A DNA stretch of 64,000 nucleotides from Mycobacterium sp. SMC-2 (GTDB lineage: Bacteria > Actinomycetota > Actinomycetes > Mycobacteriales > Mycobacteriaceae). The stretch covers positions 4,898,001 through 4,962,000 of the forward strand of contig NZ_CP079863.1 in the NCBI RefSeq assembly GCF_025263485.1. Direction: 5' to 3'. How positions within the stretch are numbered: position 1 is the stretch's first letter; each line of letters begins with the position of its first letter. A program made the translations under genes and the position numbers. The notes under the pieces are model-generated. The model had not been told where the DNA came from. It did no database searches and was given only the letters and a program-made list of their open reading frames with translations. Shown here in pieces: positions 35,593-43,671 of the stretch.

Positions 35593-35607
35593 GATATGGC
35601 TGTGTTA
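35593..35607 (+). other. attR core (15-bp direct repeat), overlapping a host start codon
   Basis: GATATGGCTGTGTTA, identical to 24240-24254. Its ATG is the start codon of the dehydratase gene, so integration leaves the protein unchanged. The DNA just upstream, now island-derived, supplies an AGAGGAGAT ribosome-binding site about 10 nt before the ATG. Confidence 0.88.
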
Positions 35608-35880
35608 ACGGATGAGCAAGTGGACGCCGCACTGCCCGAGCTCAACGGATGGGAGCGCATCGACGGTGCGCTGCGCCGGTCGATCAAGTTTCCGAGTTTT
35701 CTCGCCGGCATCGACGCGGTGCGCCGGGTGGGCGAGCACGCGGAGAGCAAGGACCATCACCCGGATATTGATATCCGTTGGCGGACAGTGACTTTCGCCC
35801 TGGTTACGCATTCCGAGGGTGGGATTACCGACAAGGACGTGGCCATGGCCCACGACATCGACGAGATCGTCGGCAGTTAG
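35596..35880 (+). CDS. 4a-hydroxytetrahydrobiopterin dehydratase family protein (Rv1159A-like)
   Basis: Pterin-4-alpha-carbinolamine dehydratase fold, 94 residues. The family signature is present: [20 protein letters not shown] followed by [20 protein letters not shown]. It would dehydrate the carbinolamine formed by pterin-dependent hydroxylases; the role in mycobacteria is not established. The island has inserted exactly at its start codon. An in-frame upstream extension through island DNA (from TTG 35515 or ATG 35575) is open, so an N-terminally extended form is possible. Its stop overlaps the convergent pimE stop region by 4 bp. Confidence 0.88.
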   Translation: MAVLTDEQVDAALPELNGWERIDGALRRSIKFPSFLAGIDAVRRVGEHAESKDHHPDIDIRWRTVTFALVTHSEGGITDKDVAMAHDIDEIVGS

Positions 35881-37097
35881 TCCTTCGACCTGCCGGTGGC
35901 GCCGATCCACACCAAGGTCGCCACGGCCGCCACGATGTAGAGCAGGCCGGCCCAGGCCAGATACCAGGGCCGGCTGATCTGCCAGATGGTCGGCTGGGCG
36001 TAGAGCAGCAGCCACGGCACGCCGGCGATGGCGAGCGCCAGCCAGCCCCAGCCGACGATCCGCGCGCCGGGGCGCTCGCGCACCGGCCCGTGAATCGCCC
36101 AGACCATCAGCGGCACCAGCCACACCCAGTGGTGGGTCCACGAAATGGGCGACAGCAGCAGCCCGAACAGCTCGACCACCAGTAACTTGCCCAGCCGGTC
36201 GGACGGGCCCAGCGCCCGCCAGGCCAGCACGGCCACCACCGCGGTGGCGCCGATGGCGATCAGGACCGGCGGGCCGAAGCCGGCGTCGTGTCCCAGGATC
36301 CGGGAGATGCCGCCGCGCCAGGATTGATTGATCGACGTGGCGATGGGCCCCACTCGGTGCGCGTCGCCCAGCAGCTTCGTGAAGTAGTAGCGGGTCTGAT
36401 CCCCGACCACCAGGGCCGACACGCCGATCGTGGCCAGGAAGACCGCGGCGGAGAAAACCGCCGCGGCCCATCTCCGCACGCCGACCAGATAGACACCGGC
36501 GATCGCCGGCGTCAGCTTGATCCCGGCCGCCACGCCGACCAGCAACCCGGACAGCCACCACCGTGTCGTCAGGACCGCCCACAGCACCGCGAGCATCAGC
36601 AGCACGTTGACCTGGCCGTAGTCGAACGTGCTGCGCAGCGGTTCGATCCAGATCGAGATCGCCGTCCACCCCATGGCCAGGCGGCGGCCGTCGGCGCCGG
36701 GCGCAACACCGATCAAGCGCTGACTGATCCGGATCGCCCCGTACAGCGCGGCCATCGTGGCGATCTGCCATGCGAAGGCGACCAGGCCGAACGGCAGCAG
36801 GCTCAGCGGGTAGAAGACGACCGCCGCGAAGGGCGGATAGGTGAACGGCAGCGGGAAGTCCGGTGTCTGATCGGCATAGACGTAGCTGTACAGCGTGCCG
36901 GGATGGTCGATGGCGGCGGCGCCGCCGAGATAAACGTGCAGGTCGACGAAGTTCGCGCCGTGCGGCGACAGGTAGGTCCAGCCGAGCCGCGCGGCGACGC
37001 TGGCGACCAGCAGCGCGGGTGCCGCCGCCCGAAGCAGACTCGCGAACCGCCGGCGCGGGGGTGCGGTTGGCGCGGCCGAGGTGGTGTCTATCCGCAT
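35877..37097 (-). CDS. pimE: Polyprenol-phosphate-mannose-dependent alpha-1,2-mannosyltransferase PimE
   Basis: GT87 membrane glycosyltransferase, 406 residues with about ten hydrophobic segments. It adds the fifth, alpha-1,2-linked mannose of higher phosphatidylinositol mannosides on the periplasmic side. The catalytic aspartate is in the first loop ([13 protein letters not shown], Asp52). Other motifs: [20 protein letters not shown] and [12 protein letters not shown]. It shares the PIM/LAM pathway with lpqW at 11,962. Confidence 0.92.
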   Translation of the reverse strand: MRIDTTSAAPTAPPRRRFASLLRAAAPALLVASVAARLGWTYLSPHGANFVDLHVYLGGAAAIDHPGTLYSYVYADQTPDFPLPFTYPPFAAVVFYPLSLLPFGLVAFAWQIATMAALYGAIRISQRLIGVAPGADGRRLAMGWTAISIWIEPLRSTFDYGQVNVLLMLAVLWAVLTTRWWLSGLLVGVAAGIKLTPAIAGVYLVGVRRWAAAVFSAAVFLATIGVSALVVGDQTRYYFTKLLGDAHRVGPIATSINQSWRGGISRILGHDAGFGPPVLIAIGATAVVAVLAWRALGPSDRLGKLLVVELFGLLLSPISWTHHWVWLVPLMVWAIHGPVRERPGARIVGWGWLALAIAGVPWLLLYAQPTIWQISRPWYLAWAGLLYIVAAVATLVWIGATGRSKD

Positions 37098-37283
37098 GAC
37101 TTTAGCGATCGAGGCGGGCTGAGCGGCATAGGGACGACCTCCCCCGCCTGGTCGGTAGGCGTCCGGTCACCGCCGTCACTCGTATCAATAACGATCAAAT
37201 AAATGCCACACGTGTCACTTGAGTCCCATCAGTATCAACGTAACTTCGGCGCTGGACCCCGTAATCCACAACCAGGGAGAGTC

Positions 37284-37940
37284 ATGCCAACCATCTGGAC
37301 TTACTTGCGTGCAGCGGCCGTCGTAGTCGGTTCGTCCGCAGCCCTACTCACGGGCGGTATCGCCCACGCCGACCCCGTGCCGGCTCCACCCATCCCGAAC
37401 ATTCCGCAGCAGCTGATCAGCTCGGCGGCCAACGCGCCGCAGATCCTGCAGAACCTCGCCACCGCCCTCGGCGCGACCCCGCCTGCCGCGCCGGCCGCTC
37501 CCGGCATCACCTTCCCGGGTGTTCCGTCGGCAACGTCACCGGCGACGTCCGCGGCCATCCCCTCGATTCCCGGGCTGCCCCAGGCGCCGACGCCATCCGC
37601 CCCGGCGACCACGCAGGGCCTGCAGGGGTTGATCCCCGGCCTGACGCAGCAGGCACCCGCGGCACCCGCCGCCCCGGCCACGTCGTCCATTCCCGGACTG
37701 CCGGCCATCCCGGGGTTGTCGACGCCGACCGCCCCCGCCACCCCGCCGACCCCGCAGATTCCGCAGGCGAAGGTCGACATGCCGGCGTTCCTGCCCAACC
37801 TGCCGGTCAACGTGCCTGCGCAGATGACCCTGCCGCAGGACCTGCCGGCGCTGGCCGGGGCCCCGGCCGGCCCGGCCGCGCCGGCCGCACCGGCAACCGG
37901 GGCCAACCCGGTAGCTCCGCTGCTCGCCGCCCTGCCCTGA
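37284..37940 (+). CDS. Secreted Ala/Pro-rich protein (Rv1158c-like)
   Basis: 218 residues. A signal peptide (MPTIWTYLRAAAVVVGSSAA LLTGGIAHADP) precedes a low-complexity Ala/Pro/Gln region made of imperfect IPGLP and APAAPA repeats. No enzyme motif. ATG 37284 is chosen because it starts the signal peptide directly and is preceded by AGGGAGAG; the longer frame from 37203 adds residues that do not fit. Divergent from pimE and followed by a related secreted-protein gene. Confidence 0.75.
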   Translation: MPTIWTYLRAAAVVVGSSAALLTGGIAHADPVPAPPIPNIPQQLISSAANAPQILQNLATALGATPPAAPAAPGITFPGVPSATSPATSAAIPSIPGLPQAPTPSAPATTQGLQGLIPGLTQQAPAAPAAPATSSIPGLPAIPGLSTPTAPATPPTPQIPQAKVDMPAFLPNLPVNVPAQMTLPQDLPALAGAPAGPAAPAAPATGANPVAPLLAALP

Positions 37941-37990
37941 ATAGTCAGCCAGACAGCACAGCCCACCACCTAATGACCGGAGGACACAGC

Positions 37991-39096
37991 GTGGCAACCA
38001 CTTGGAATCTGTCCAAAGGTTTGGCCGCTGTCGTGACGGCGTCGGCTGCCGCGTTCGGGTTCTGCCCGAGCGCGGCAGCCGACCCGGCGGCACCGCAACC
38101 GAACTCGACTCAGGAACTCCCGGGCCTGCCGGCGTTGTCGCAGCTGAGCCCCATCATCCAGCAGGCGGCCGGCAATCCCGGCCAGGCGACGCAACTGCTC
38201 ATGGCCGCAGCGCAAGCTTTCAGCCACAACCAGAGCGCGCCCACCGAGTCCCGGAACGTGGCCGCGTCGGTGAACCAGTTCCTGGCGATGCCCGGCGCGG
38301 CGCTCCCCGACGGCTCGCCGGTGCCGCACGTCCCGGCGGCGGGCGTCGAACCGGGCGCGCAGTCGCACCTGCCCGCCGGCATCGACCCCGCGCACGCGGC
38401 GGGTCCCGGGCCGGCCACCGCCCCGCCGGCGGCGGTCGCAGCGGGCCCGCAGGCGCACCTGCCGGCCGGGATCGACCCGGCGCACGCCGCCGGTCCCGGG
38501 CCGGTCGCAGCCCCGCCGGCTGCGGCACCCCGGTGGCCGCTCCGGCCGCTTCCGCGCCGGGGCCCGGCACCGTCGCACCCGTCGCCGCGCCCGCACCGGC
38601 GCCACCCGCGCCGGCCACAGCCCCCGCGCCCGACGTCGCACCGGCCCCCGCGCCCGCCGCGGCGGCGGCCCCCGGTTTCGGCCCCGACGCTCCGCCGACG
38701 CAGGACTTCATGTATCCCTCGATCGGCACCAACTGCCTCGCGGACGGCAGCAGTGCGATCGCCACCGCGCTGTCGGTGGCGGGGCCGGCGAAGATCCCGA
38801 CTCCCGGGCCGGGCCCCGGGCAGACCGCCTACGTGTTCACCGCCGTCGGCACCCCCGGACCCGCGGAGGTGCAGAAGCTGCCGTTGAACGTGACGTGGGT
38901 GAACCTGACCACGGGCAAGTCGGGAACGGTCGCGCTCAAGCCGCGCACCGATATCAATCCCGACGGTCCGACGACGCTGACCGCGATTGCCGACACCGGG
39001 TCGGGCAGCATCATGTCGACCATTTTCGGGCAGGTCACCACCAAGGAAAAGCAGTGCCAGTTCATGCCCACGATCGGCTCCACCGTGGTGCCGTAG
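37991..39096 (+). pseudogene. Secreted Pro/Ala-rich protein (Rv1157c-like), interrupted by a frameshift
   Basis: It starts at GTG 37991 with GGAGGA upstream and a signal peptide ending in SAAADPA. The first ~180 codons contain two near-identical repeats (HLPAGIDPAHAAGPGP). Near 38,530 the Pro/Ala-rich coding pattern moves to another frame (TPVAAPAASAPGPG) and continues in that frame through a conserved C-terminal domain (DFMYPSIGTNCLADGSSAIA TALSVAGPAKIP, QCQFMPTIGSTVVP) to the stop at 39096. The whole span is not a multiple of three. One base lost in a GC-rich repeat, either genuine or a sequencing error, explains it. Both halves look otherwise intact. Confidence 0.75.
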
Positions 39097-39168
39097 GGCT
39101 GGCACCTTTCCCGCCCGAGCGCGCGTGTCCCCCACCTGGCGGCACGCGCGCTCGCGTCAGACGAAGAT

Positions 39169-39315
39169 CTAGTACGCCATGAACAAGATCGCGTCGCGGT
39201 CGTACTCGAGACCCGGGTGAACGCTGGCGAGATGAGCCTGGGTCAGCTCGACCAGCTCGTCCTCATCTTTGCCGACGATGGCTTCCCCGCATGGACACGT
39301 TAGGTGTGTCTTCAC
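39169..39315 (-). CDS. DUF1059-like small protein
   Basis: 48 residues (VKTHLTCPCGEAIVGKDEDE LVELTQAHLASVHPGLEYDR DAILFMAY). CPCG plus a later histidine-containing helix (THLTCPCG, AHLASVHPG) is the pattern of the DUF1059 family. The GTG start overlaps the upstream gene's stop codon (GTGA), so it is coupled to the DNA glycosylase-like gene. Function unknown. Confidence 0.75.
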   Translation of the reverse strand: MKTHLTCPCGEAIVGKDEDELVELTQAHLASVHPGLEYDRDAILFMAY

Positions 39316-39893
39316 GTTGCCGCCCTTCCCTTCTTGGCTGCTGCCTTCATCTGCTTCTTGTACGAACGCACCGCGCCCATCGATTGGGCGTCGACGATAT
39401 CGGCGACGGAGATGTGCGTGCCGGCCTTGCCGAACTGTCCGGCCGCCGCGCGCCAGCCCTCGGGAGTGACGCCGTACTGCTTGCCCAGCAACGCCAGGAA
39501 GATCTGCGCCTTGACCTCGCCGAAACCGGGCAACCCCTTGATTCGGCGCAGGACCTCCGCGCCGTCGGGGTCGCCGGCGGTCCACAAGCCGGCCGCATCG
39601 CCGTCGTAACGGTCCACGATGATCTGGGCCAGGGTCTGGATCCGCTTGGCCATCGATCCCGGAAAGCGGTGGATCGCAGGCTTTTCCGAGCACAGCGCGG
39701 CGAACTTGTCGGGGTCGAATTCGGCGATTTCATGCGCACCGAAGCCGCCCATCCGGTCGGCGATCTTCTTCGGGCCCGCGAAGGCGGTCTCGAAAGGTAC
39801 CTGCTGATCGAGAACCATCCCGATGAGCAGCGCCAACGGGTCCTCGTCCAGCAGCGCGTCGGCCTCGGGATCTTGGGCGAGCCACAGTTTCAC
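39312..39893 (-). CDS. HhH-GPD-type base-excision DNA repair protein (Rv1156-like)
   Basis: 193 residues. It has a helix-hairpin-helix segment (RRIKGLPGFGEVKAQIFLALLG) and the N-terminal DPLALLIGMVLDQQVPFETAF motif common to HhH-GPD glycosylases, but the catalytic Lys/Asp pair of Nth/MutY is not obvious. Rv1156 of M. tuberculosis has the same length. Probably a nucleic-acid-binding repair protein of undetermined substrate, cotranscribed with the DUF1059 gene. Confidence 0.8.
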   Translation of the reverse strand: MKLWLAQDPEADALLDEDPLALLIGMVLDQQVPFETAFAGPKKIADRMGGFGAHEIAEFDPDKFAALCSEKPAIHRFPGSMAKRIQTLAQIIVDRYDGDAAGLWTAGDPDGAEVLRRIKGLPGFGEVKAQIFLALLGKQYGVTPEGWRAAAGQFGKAGTHISVADIVDAQSMGAVRSYKKQMKAAAKKGRAAT

Positions 39894-39983
39894 CGTCGAC
39901 GACCTTCCTTTCCGCTGAACACCCTAAGCCCGATGAGCCGTTGTTGGGAGAGTACTCAGCAGCAACCGCCGCGTTATCGTGGC

Positions 39984-40517
39984 GTGGTGGTGGATGAGGC
40001 GCGATTGGCACTGATGCTGGCCCGCGACGAACTGCACGCGCTCGTCACCGCCTATTGCCGGGCCGTCGACCGCGCCGACTATGAAGCGCTGCGGGGCCTG
40101 TACCACCCCGACGCGACGGACTCGCACGGCTCGTTCTCGACGGGCGGCGTCGAACAGTTCATCGCACAGCTACGGGCGGCGGAGCCCTACGTGCGTGTCT
40201 CGCAACACAACATCACCACAACGAACTTCGTGATCGAGGGCGAGGACGCCCGCGGTGAGGTCTACTGCCTGGTGTTCCACACCTTCGCCGGCCCCGAACA
40301 CGACATCGACGTCATCATCGGCGGCCGGTACCTGGACACCTACACCCGACACGACGGCCGCTGGAAGTTCCGTCAACGCACCATCGTGGCGGATTGGGCG
40401 TACCGCAACGACCCGTCGCACTTGGACTTCTCGCACCCGAGCACCCGGGGCAGCCTGCGCGGCGCACCGGGCCAGGCCGACCCGTCGATCAGCCTGTTCG
40501 AACCGCCCAAAGGCTGA
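39984..40517 (+). CDS. SnoaL-like (NTF2-fold) family protein
   Basis: About 177 residues. The N-terminal helices with AYCRAVDRADYEALRGLYHP DATDSHG and the strands ending YLDTYTRHDGRWKFRQRTIV are characteristic of SnoaL_4/NTF2-like small-molecule-binding proteins. Several tandem GTG codons (39984-39992) are possible starts, and ATG 40014 is another. Divergent from the HhH gene. Ligand unknown; relatives include steroid-catabolism and polyketide cyclases/hydratases. Confidence 0.75.
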   Translation: MVVDEARLALMLARDELHALVTAYCRAVDRADYEALRGLYHPDATDSHGSFSTGGVEQFIAQLRAAEPYVRVSQHNITTTNFVIEGEDARGEVYCLVFHTFAGPEHDIDVIIGGRYLDTYTRHDGRWKFRQRTIVADWAYRNDPSHLDFSHPSTRGSLRGAPGQADPSISLFEPPKG

Positions 40518-40559
40518 ACTCTCACCGAAAGCCGTTGGAAGGCAACGACTGCCCGAAGG

Positions 40560-40748
40560 TCACCCGCTCTTGCGGCGGAATTCGCGGCGGTTCTCCACCG
40601 GGCCATGCGCCCGCGCCTGCTTGCCGCTGCCGTTCTTGTGGTCGGAGCCGCCCGACGACTTGGCCATCTTGCGTTCGAGGGCCTCACGGAACTTGCGCTT
40701 GGTGTCGTCGTCCGATTCCGGCGCCTCCGACGACTTGGGTTCAGCCAT
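40560..40748 (-). CDS. DUF5302 small protein
   Basis: 62 residues, highly charged and probably disordered. It ends with the conserved pattern TKRKFREALERKMAKSSGGS DHKNGSGKQARAHGPVENRREFRRKSG, which defines this actinobacterial family. It lies just downstream of the F420-type oxidoreductase gene on the same strand. Function unknown. Confidence 0.75.
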   Translation of the reverse strand: MAEPKSSEAPESDDDTKRKFREALERKMAKSSGGSDHKNGSGKQARAHGPVENRREFRRKSG

Positions 40749-40785
40749 ACCGGCAGCGTAGCCCCAGGCGGCCGGAATCGGGCGG

Positions 40786-41238
<453 letters not shown>

Positions 41239-41302
41239 CTACGTCGCGCGTCCAGCGACCGGTCCCGGATCGCGTCCGCACCGGCTGCCCTGGTGGAATC
41301 GG

Positions 41303-41827
41303 ATGATGACCCCGTACGCGGCTTTTTTGCGCGGCGTCAACGTCGGCGGAGTCAACCTCAAAATGGCCGAGGTGGCGCGCGCATTGACCGACGCGGGATT
41401 CACCGGCGTGCGCACCATCCTGGCCAGCGGGAACGTGCTGCTGGAGTCATCCGCCGGTGCGGCGGCGGTGCGCAAGAAGGCCGAAGCCACGCTGCGCGAC
41501 GGCTTCGGCTATGACGCGTGGGTGCTGGTCTACGACCTCGAAACCGTGCGCGCCGTCGTGGACGCCTACCCGTTCGAGCCCGAGGTGGACGGCTTTCAGT
41601 CCTACGTCACGTTCGTCGCCGACAACGCGGCGCTCGACGAGCTCGCCGCGCTGGGCGGCGGCGCCGGCCCCGACGAGAGGATCGCCCGCGGCGCGGGCGT
41701 CATCTATTGGCAGGTGCCCAAGGGCGCCACCCTGGACAGCACGATCGGCAAGACAATGGGCAAGCCGCGCTACAAGTCCTCGACGACCACGCGCAACCTG
41801 CGCACGCTGGCCAAAGTATTGCGGTAA
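41303..41827 (+). CDS. DUF1697 family protein
   Basis: 174 residues. The N-terminus TPYAAFLRGVNVGGVNLKMA EVARALTDAGFTGVRTILASGNV and C-terminus YKSSTTTRNLRTLAKVL are diagnostic of DUF1697. ATG 41303 or 41306 can be the start. Divergent from the F420-type oxidoreductase gene with 73 bp between. Function unknown. Confidence 0.85.
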   Translation: MMTPYAAFLRGVNVGGVNLKMAEVARALTDAGFTGVRTILASGNVLLESSAGAAAVRKKAEATLRDGFGYDAWVLVYDLETVRAVVDAYPFEPEVDGFQSYVTFVADNAALDELAALGGGAGPDERIARGAGVIYWQVPKGATLDSTIGKTMGKPRYKSSTTTRNLRTLAKVLR

Positions 41828-41848
41828 AACGCGGCGCCCCAGGCGCGC

Positions 41849-42214
41849 TCAGTCGTCCGCCACGTTCGTCAGGTAACGCATCGCGTCGGACTTGGTCAGC
41901 CCCAGCGCGCGGGCCACCTCGACGTACTCCCTGGCGGCGGCGGCCATGGCGGCATCGGTCGGGTCGAAGCGAGAGATGAAAGTGCCGAAGCGACCCCGGG
42001 TTTCGACGATCGCCGCCGACTCCAATTCCCGGTACGCACGGGCGACGGTGTTGGCCGCGACGCCCAGCTGGCCGGCCAGGTCGCGCACCGTGGGGAGCCG
42101 GGTCCCGGGCGGCAGGGCGCCGGCCCGAACACCGTCGATGACTTGGGTCCTGAGCTGGTCGAACAGTGGCCTGCTCGCCTTCACGTCGACCTTCAGCAAA
42201 TCCCGCAGCTCCAC
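41849..42214 (-). CDS. GntR-family regulator, YtrA-like (Rv1152-like)
   Basis: 121 residues when GTG 42214 is used, the length of Rv1152. The N-terminal winged helix is typical ([53 protein letters not shown]), with only a short C-terminal helical tail as in the YtrA subfamily. Divergent from the sirtuin gene with 37 bp between, so the shared gap is a likely operator site. Confidence 0.88.
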   Translation of the reverse strand: MELRDLLKVDVKASRPLFDQLRTQVIDGVRAGALPPGTRLPTVRDLAGQLGVAANTVARAYRELESAAIVETRGRFGTFISRFDPTDAAMAAAAREYVEVARALGLTKSDAMRYLTNVADD

Positions 42215-42251
42215 GCGTTCAGTATGTCCCACGCGCGACTATCTTGGTGGG

Positions 42252-42965
42252 ATGCGAGTAACGGTGCTGAGCGGCGCGGGGATCTCCGCGGAGAGCGGCG
42301 TGCCGACCTTCCGCGACGACAAGAACGGGTTGTGGGCCCGCTTCGATCCTTACGAGCTGTCCAGCACGCAAGGGTGGCGCGACAATCCCGAGCGGGTCTG
42401 GGGTTGGTACTTGTGGCGTCACTATCTGGTGGCCGACGTTCAGCCGAACGTCGGGCATCGCGCCATCGCGGCCTGGCAGGACGGCGCCGAGGTCAGCGTC
42501 ATCACTCAGAACGTCGACGACTTGCACGAGCGTGCCGGGAGCGCGCCGGTTCACCACCTGCACGGCAGCCTGTTCGAATTCCGTTGCGACCGTTGCGGTA
42601 CGCCCTACACCGGTGAGCTGCCCGCGATGGCCGAGCCGATGCTCGAGGTTCAGCCACCGGTCTGTCACTGCGGCGGCCTGATCCGGCCCGACATCGTGTG
42701 GTTCGGTGAGGCGTTGCCCGACGCGCCGTGGCAGAGCGCCGTCGACGCGACCGAGGCCGCCGACGTCATGGTGGTGGTCGGAACGTCGGCGATCGTCTAT
42801 CCGGCGGCCGGGCTGGCAGAGCTGGCGCTGTCGCGCGGCACGGCCGTCATCGAGGTCAATCCGGAGGTCACGCCGCTGTCCAGGCACGCGACGCTCAGCA
42901 TTCGCGAGACCGCCAGCCAGGCCTTGCCCGGGTTGCTGCAGCGGCTGCCCGCCCTGCTGAAGTAG
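42252..42965 (+). CDS. cobB: NAD-dependent protein deacylase (sirtuin, CobB type)
   Basis: 237 residues, the same length as Rv1151c. It has the NAD-binding [14 protein letters not shown], the catalytic [12 protein letters not shown]...HLHGS, four zinc cysteines (CDRCG and CHCG) and [11 protein letters not shown]. The motif WYLWR in the acyl pocket provides the Tyr-x2-Arg of class III sirtuins, which predicts desuccinylase as well as deacetylase activity. Confidence 0.93.
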   Translation: MRVTVLSGAGISAESGVPTFRDDKNGLWARFDPYELSSTQGWRDNPERVWGWYLWRHYLVADVQPNVGHRAIAAWQDGAEVSVITQNVDDLHERAGSAPVHHLHGSLFEFRCDRCGTPYTGELPAMAEPMLEVQPPVCHCGGLIRPDIVWFGEALPDAPWQSAVDATEAADVMVVVGTSAIVYPAAGLAELALSRGTAVIEVNPEVTPLSRHATLSIRETASQALPGLLQRLPALLK

Positions 42966-42976
42966 CCCCGCGGGAA

Positions 42977-43615
42977 CTACGGCCGGCGGGCGCGGCCCAG
43001 CAGCAATTCCGACACCGGCATCGGCGCCCACGCCGGCAGCGTGAACTCGCGCCGGGAAATGTCAACCTCGAACCCGGCGTCGACGATCGCGCGCTCGGTA
43101 TCGCGGTGGGTGTGGCAGTTGCCGAACAACCGGGGCCACAGCGTCGCGTCGGCGAACCGTTGCAGGCGGCCCCGCGCGCCGCCGCTCGCGACGTGCTCGA
43201 GGTATCGCAACTCCCCGCCCGGCCGTAGCAACGAGTAGAGCCGTTGCAGCACGCCGCCGGGGTCGCGCACCGAGCACAACACCAGCGAGCACACCACGGC
43301 GTCGAACGGGTCGCCGCCGCTGAACCCCTCGGCCGTCTCGCCGGTCACGACGACACGGGCGGACACCACGTCCGCGGCGGCGCGGGCCTGGGCCGCCAGC
43401 CGCGGCTCGGGCTCCACCGCGACCACCTCGTGGACCGACTCCGGGTAGTGCGGGAAGTTCGTCCCGATGCCCGCCCCGACTTCGAGCACCCGCCCCGACA
43501 ACCCCGCCAGGTTCTCCCGGCGCAGGGCCCGTATCGCCTCGGTTTCATGGGTGGCGACGACGGGCCAGATGCGCGCGAAGAACGGGTTGTCCACCGTCGT
43601 TGTCATACACGTCAA
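42977..43615 (-). CDS. Class I SAM-dependent methyltransferase (UbiE/PmtA-like)
   Basis: 212 residues (209 from ATG 43606). SAM-binding motif I is VLEVGAGIGTNFPHYP, followed by VVAVEPEPR and FDAVVCSLVLCSVRD. The C-terminal part (LEHVASGGARGRLQRFADAT LWPRLFGNCHTHRDTERAIV) resembles small phospholipid or quinone methyltransferases. Rv1147, annotated as a phosphatidylethanolamine N-methyltransferase-like protein, lies at this position in M. tuberculosis. Confidence 0.85.
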   Translation of the reverse strand: MTCMTTTVDNPFFARIWPVVATHETEAIRALRRENLAGLSGRVLEVGAGIGTNFPHYPESVHEVVAVEPEPRLAAQARAAADVVSARVVVTGETAEGFSGGDPFDAVVCSLVLCSVRDPGGVLQRLYSLLRPGGELRYLEHVASGGARGRLQRFADATLWPRLFGNCHTHRDTERAIVDAGFEVDISRREFTLPAWAPMPVSELLLGRARRP

Positions 43616-43671
43616 CCTTCCGACTCGGATGAGCCTTCACAATAGGGTCTGCGGGCGGGTTTATCGGCGGG

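Larger units (their letters stand above)
24240..35607. mobile_element. Integrated phage satellite-like element (phiRv1/phiRv2 or cf-PICI type)
   Basis: An island of about 11.4 kb flanked by a perfect 15-bp direct repeat and visibly lower in GC than the host DNA. It has a tyrosine integrase at the right end and a leftward operon for small zinc-finger/winged-helix proteins, HNH nuclease, terminase, portal, scaffold, HK97-fold capsid and connector. A rightward accessory block ends at a terminator shared with the structural operon. No tail tube, tape measure, baseplate, lysin, holin, replicase or CI-type repressor is visible. Size and content resemble the ~10-kb phiRv1/phiRv2 elements of M. tuberculosis and capsid-forming phage-inducible islands. 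Whether it is mobile cannot be told from sequence. Confidence 0.9.

Noticed and set aside
24240..35607. Complete temperate prophage
   Set aside because: No tail, lysis, replication or immunity genes, and the total size is about 11 kb; a satellite or remnant fits better.
35500..35620. tRNA gene as integration target
   Set aside because: The core lies at the 5' end of a protein-coding gene, and no tRNA-like cloverleaf was seen at either junction.
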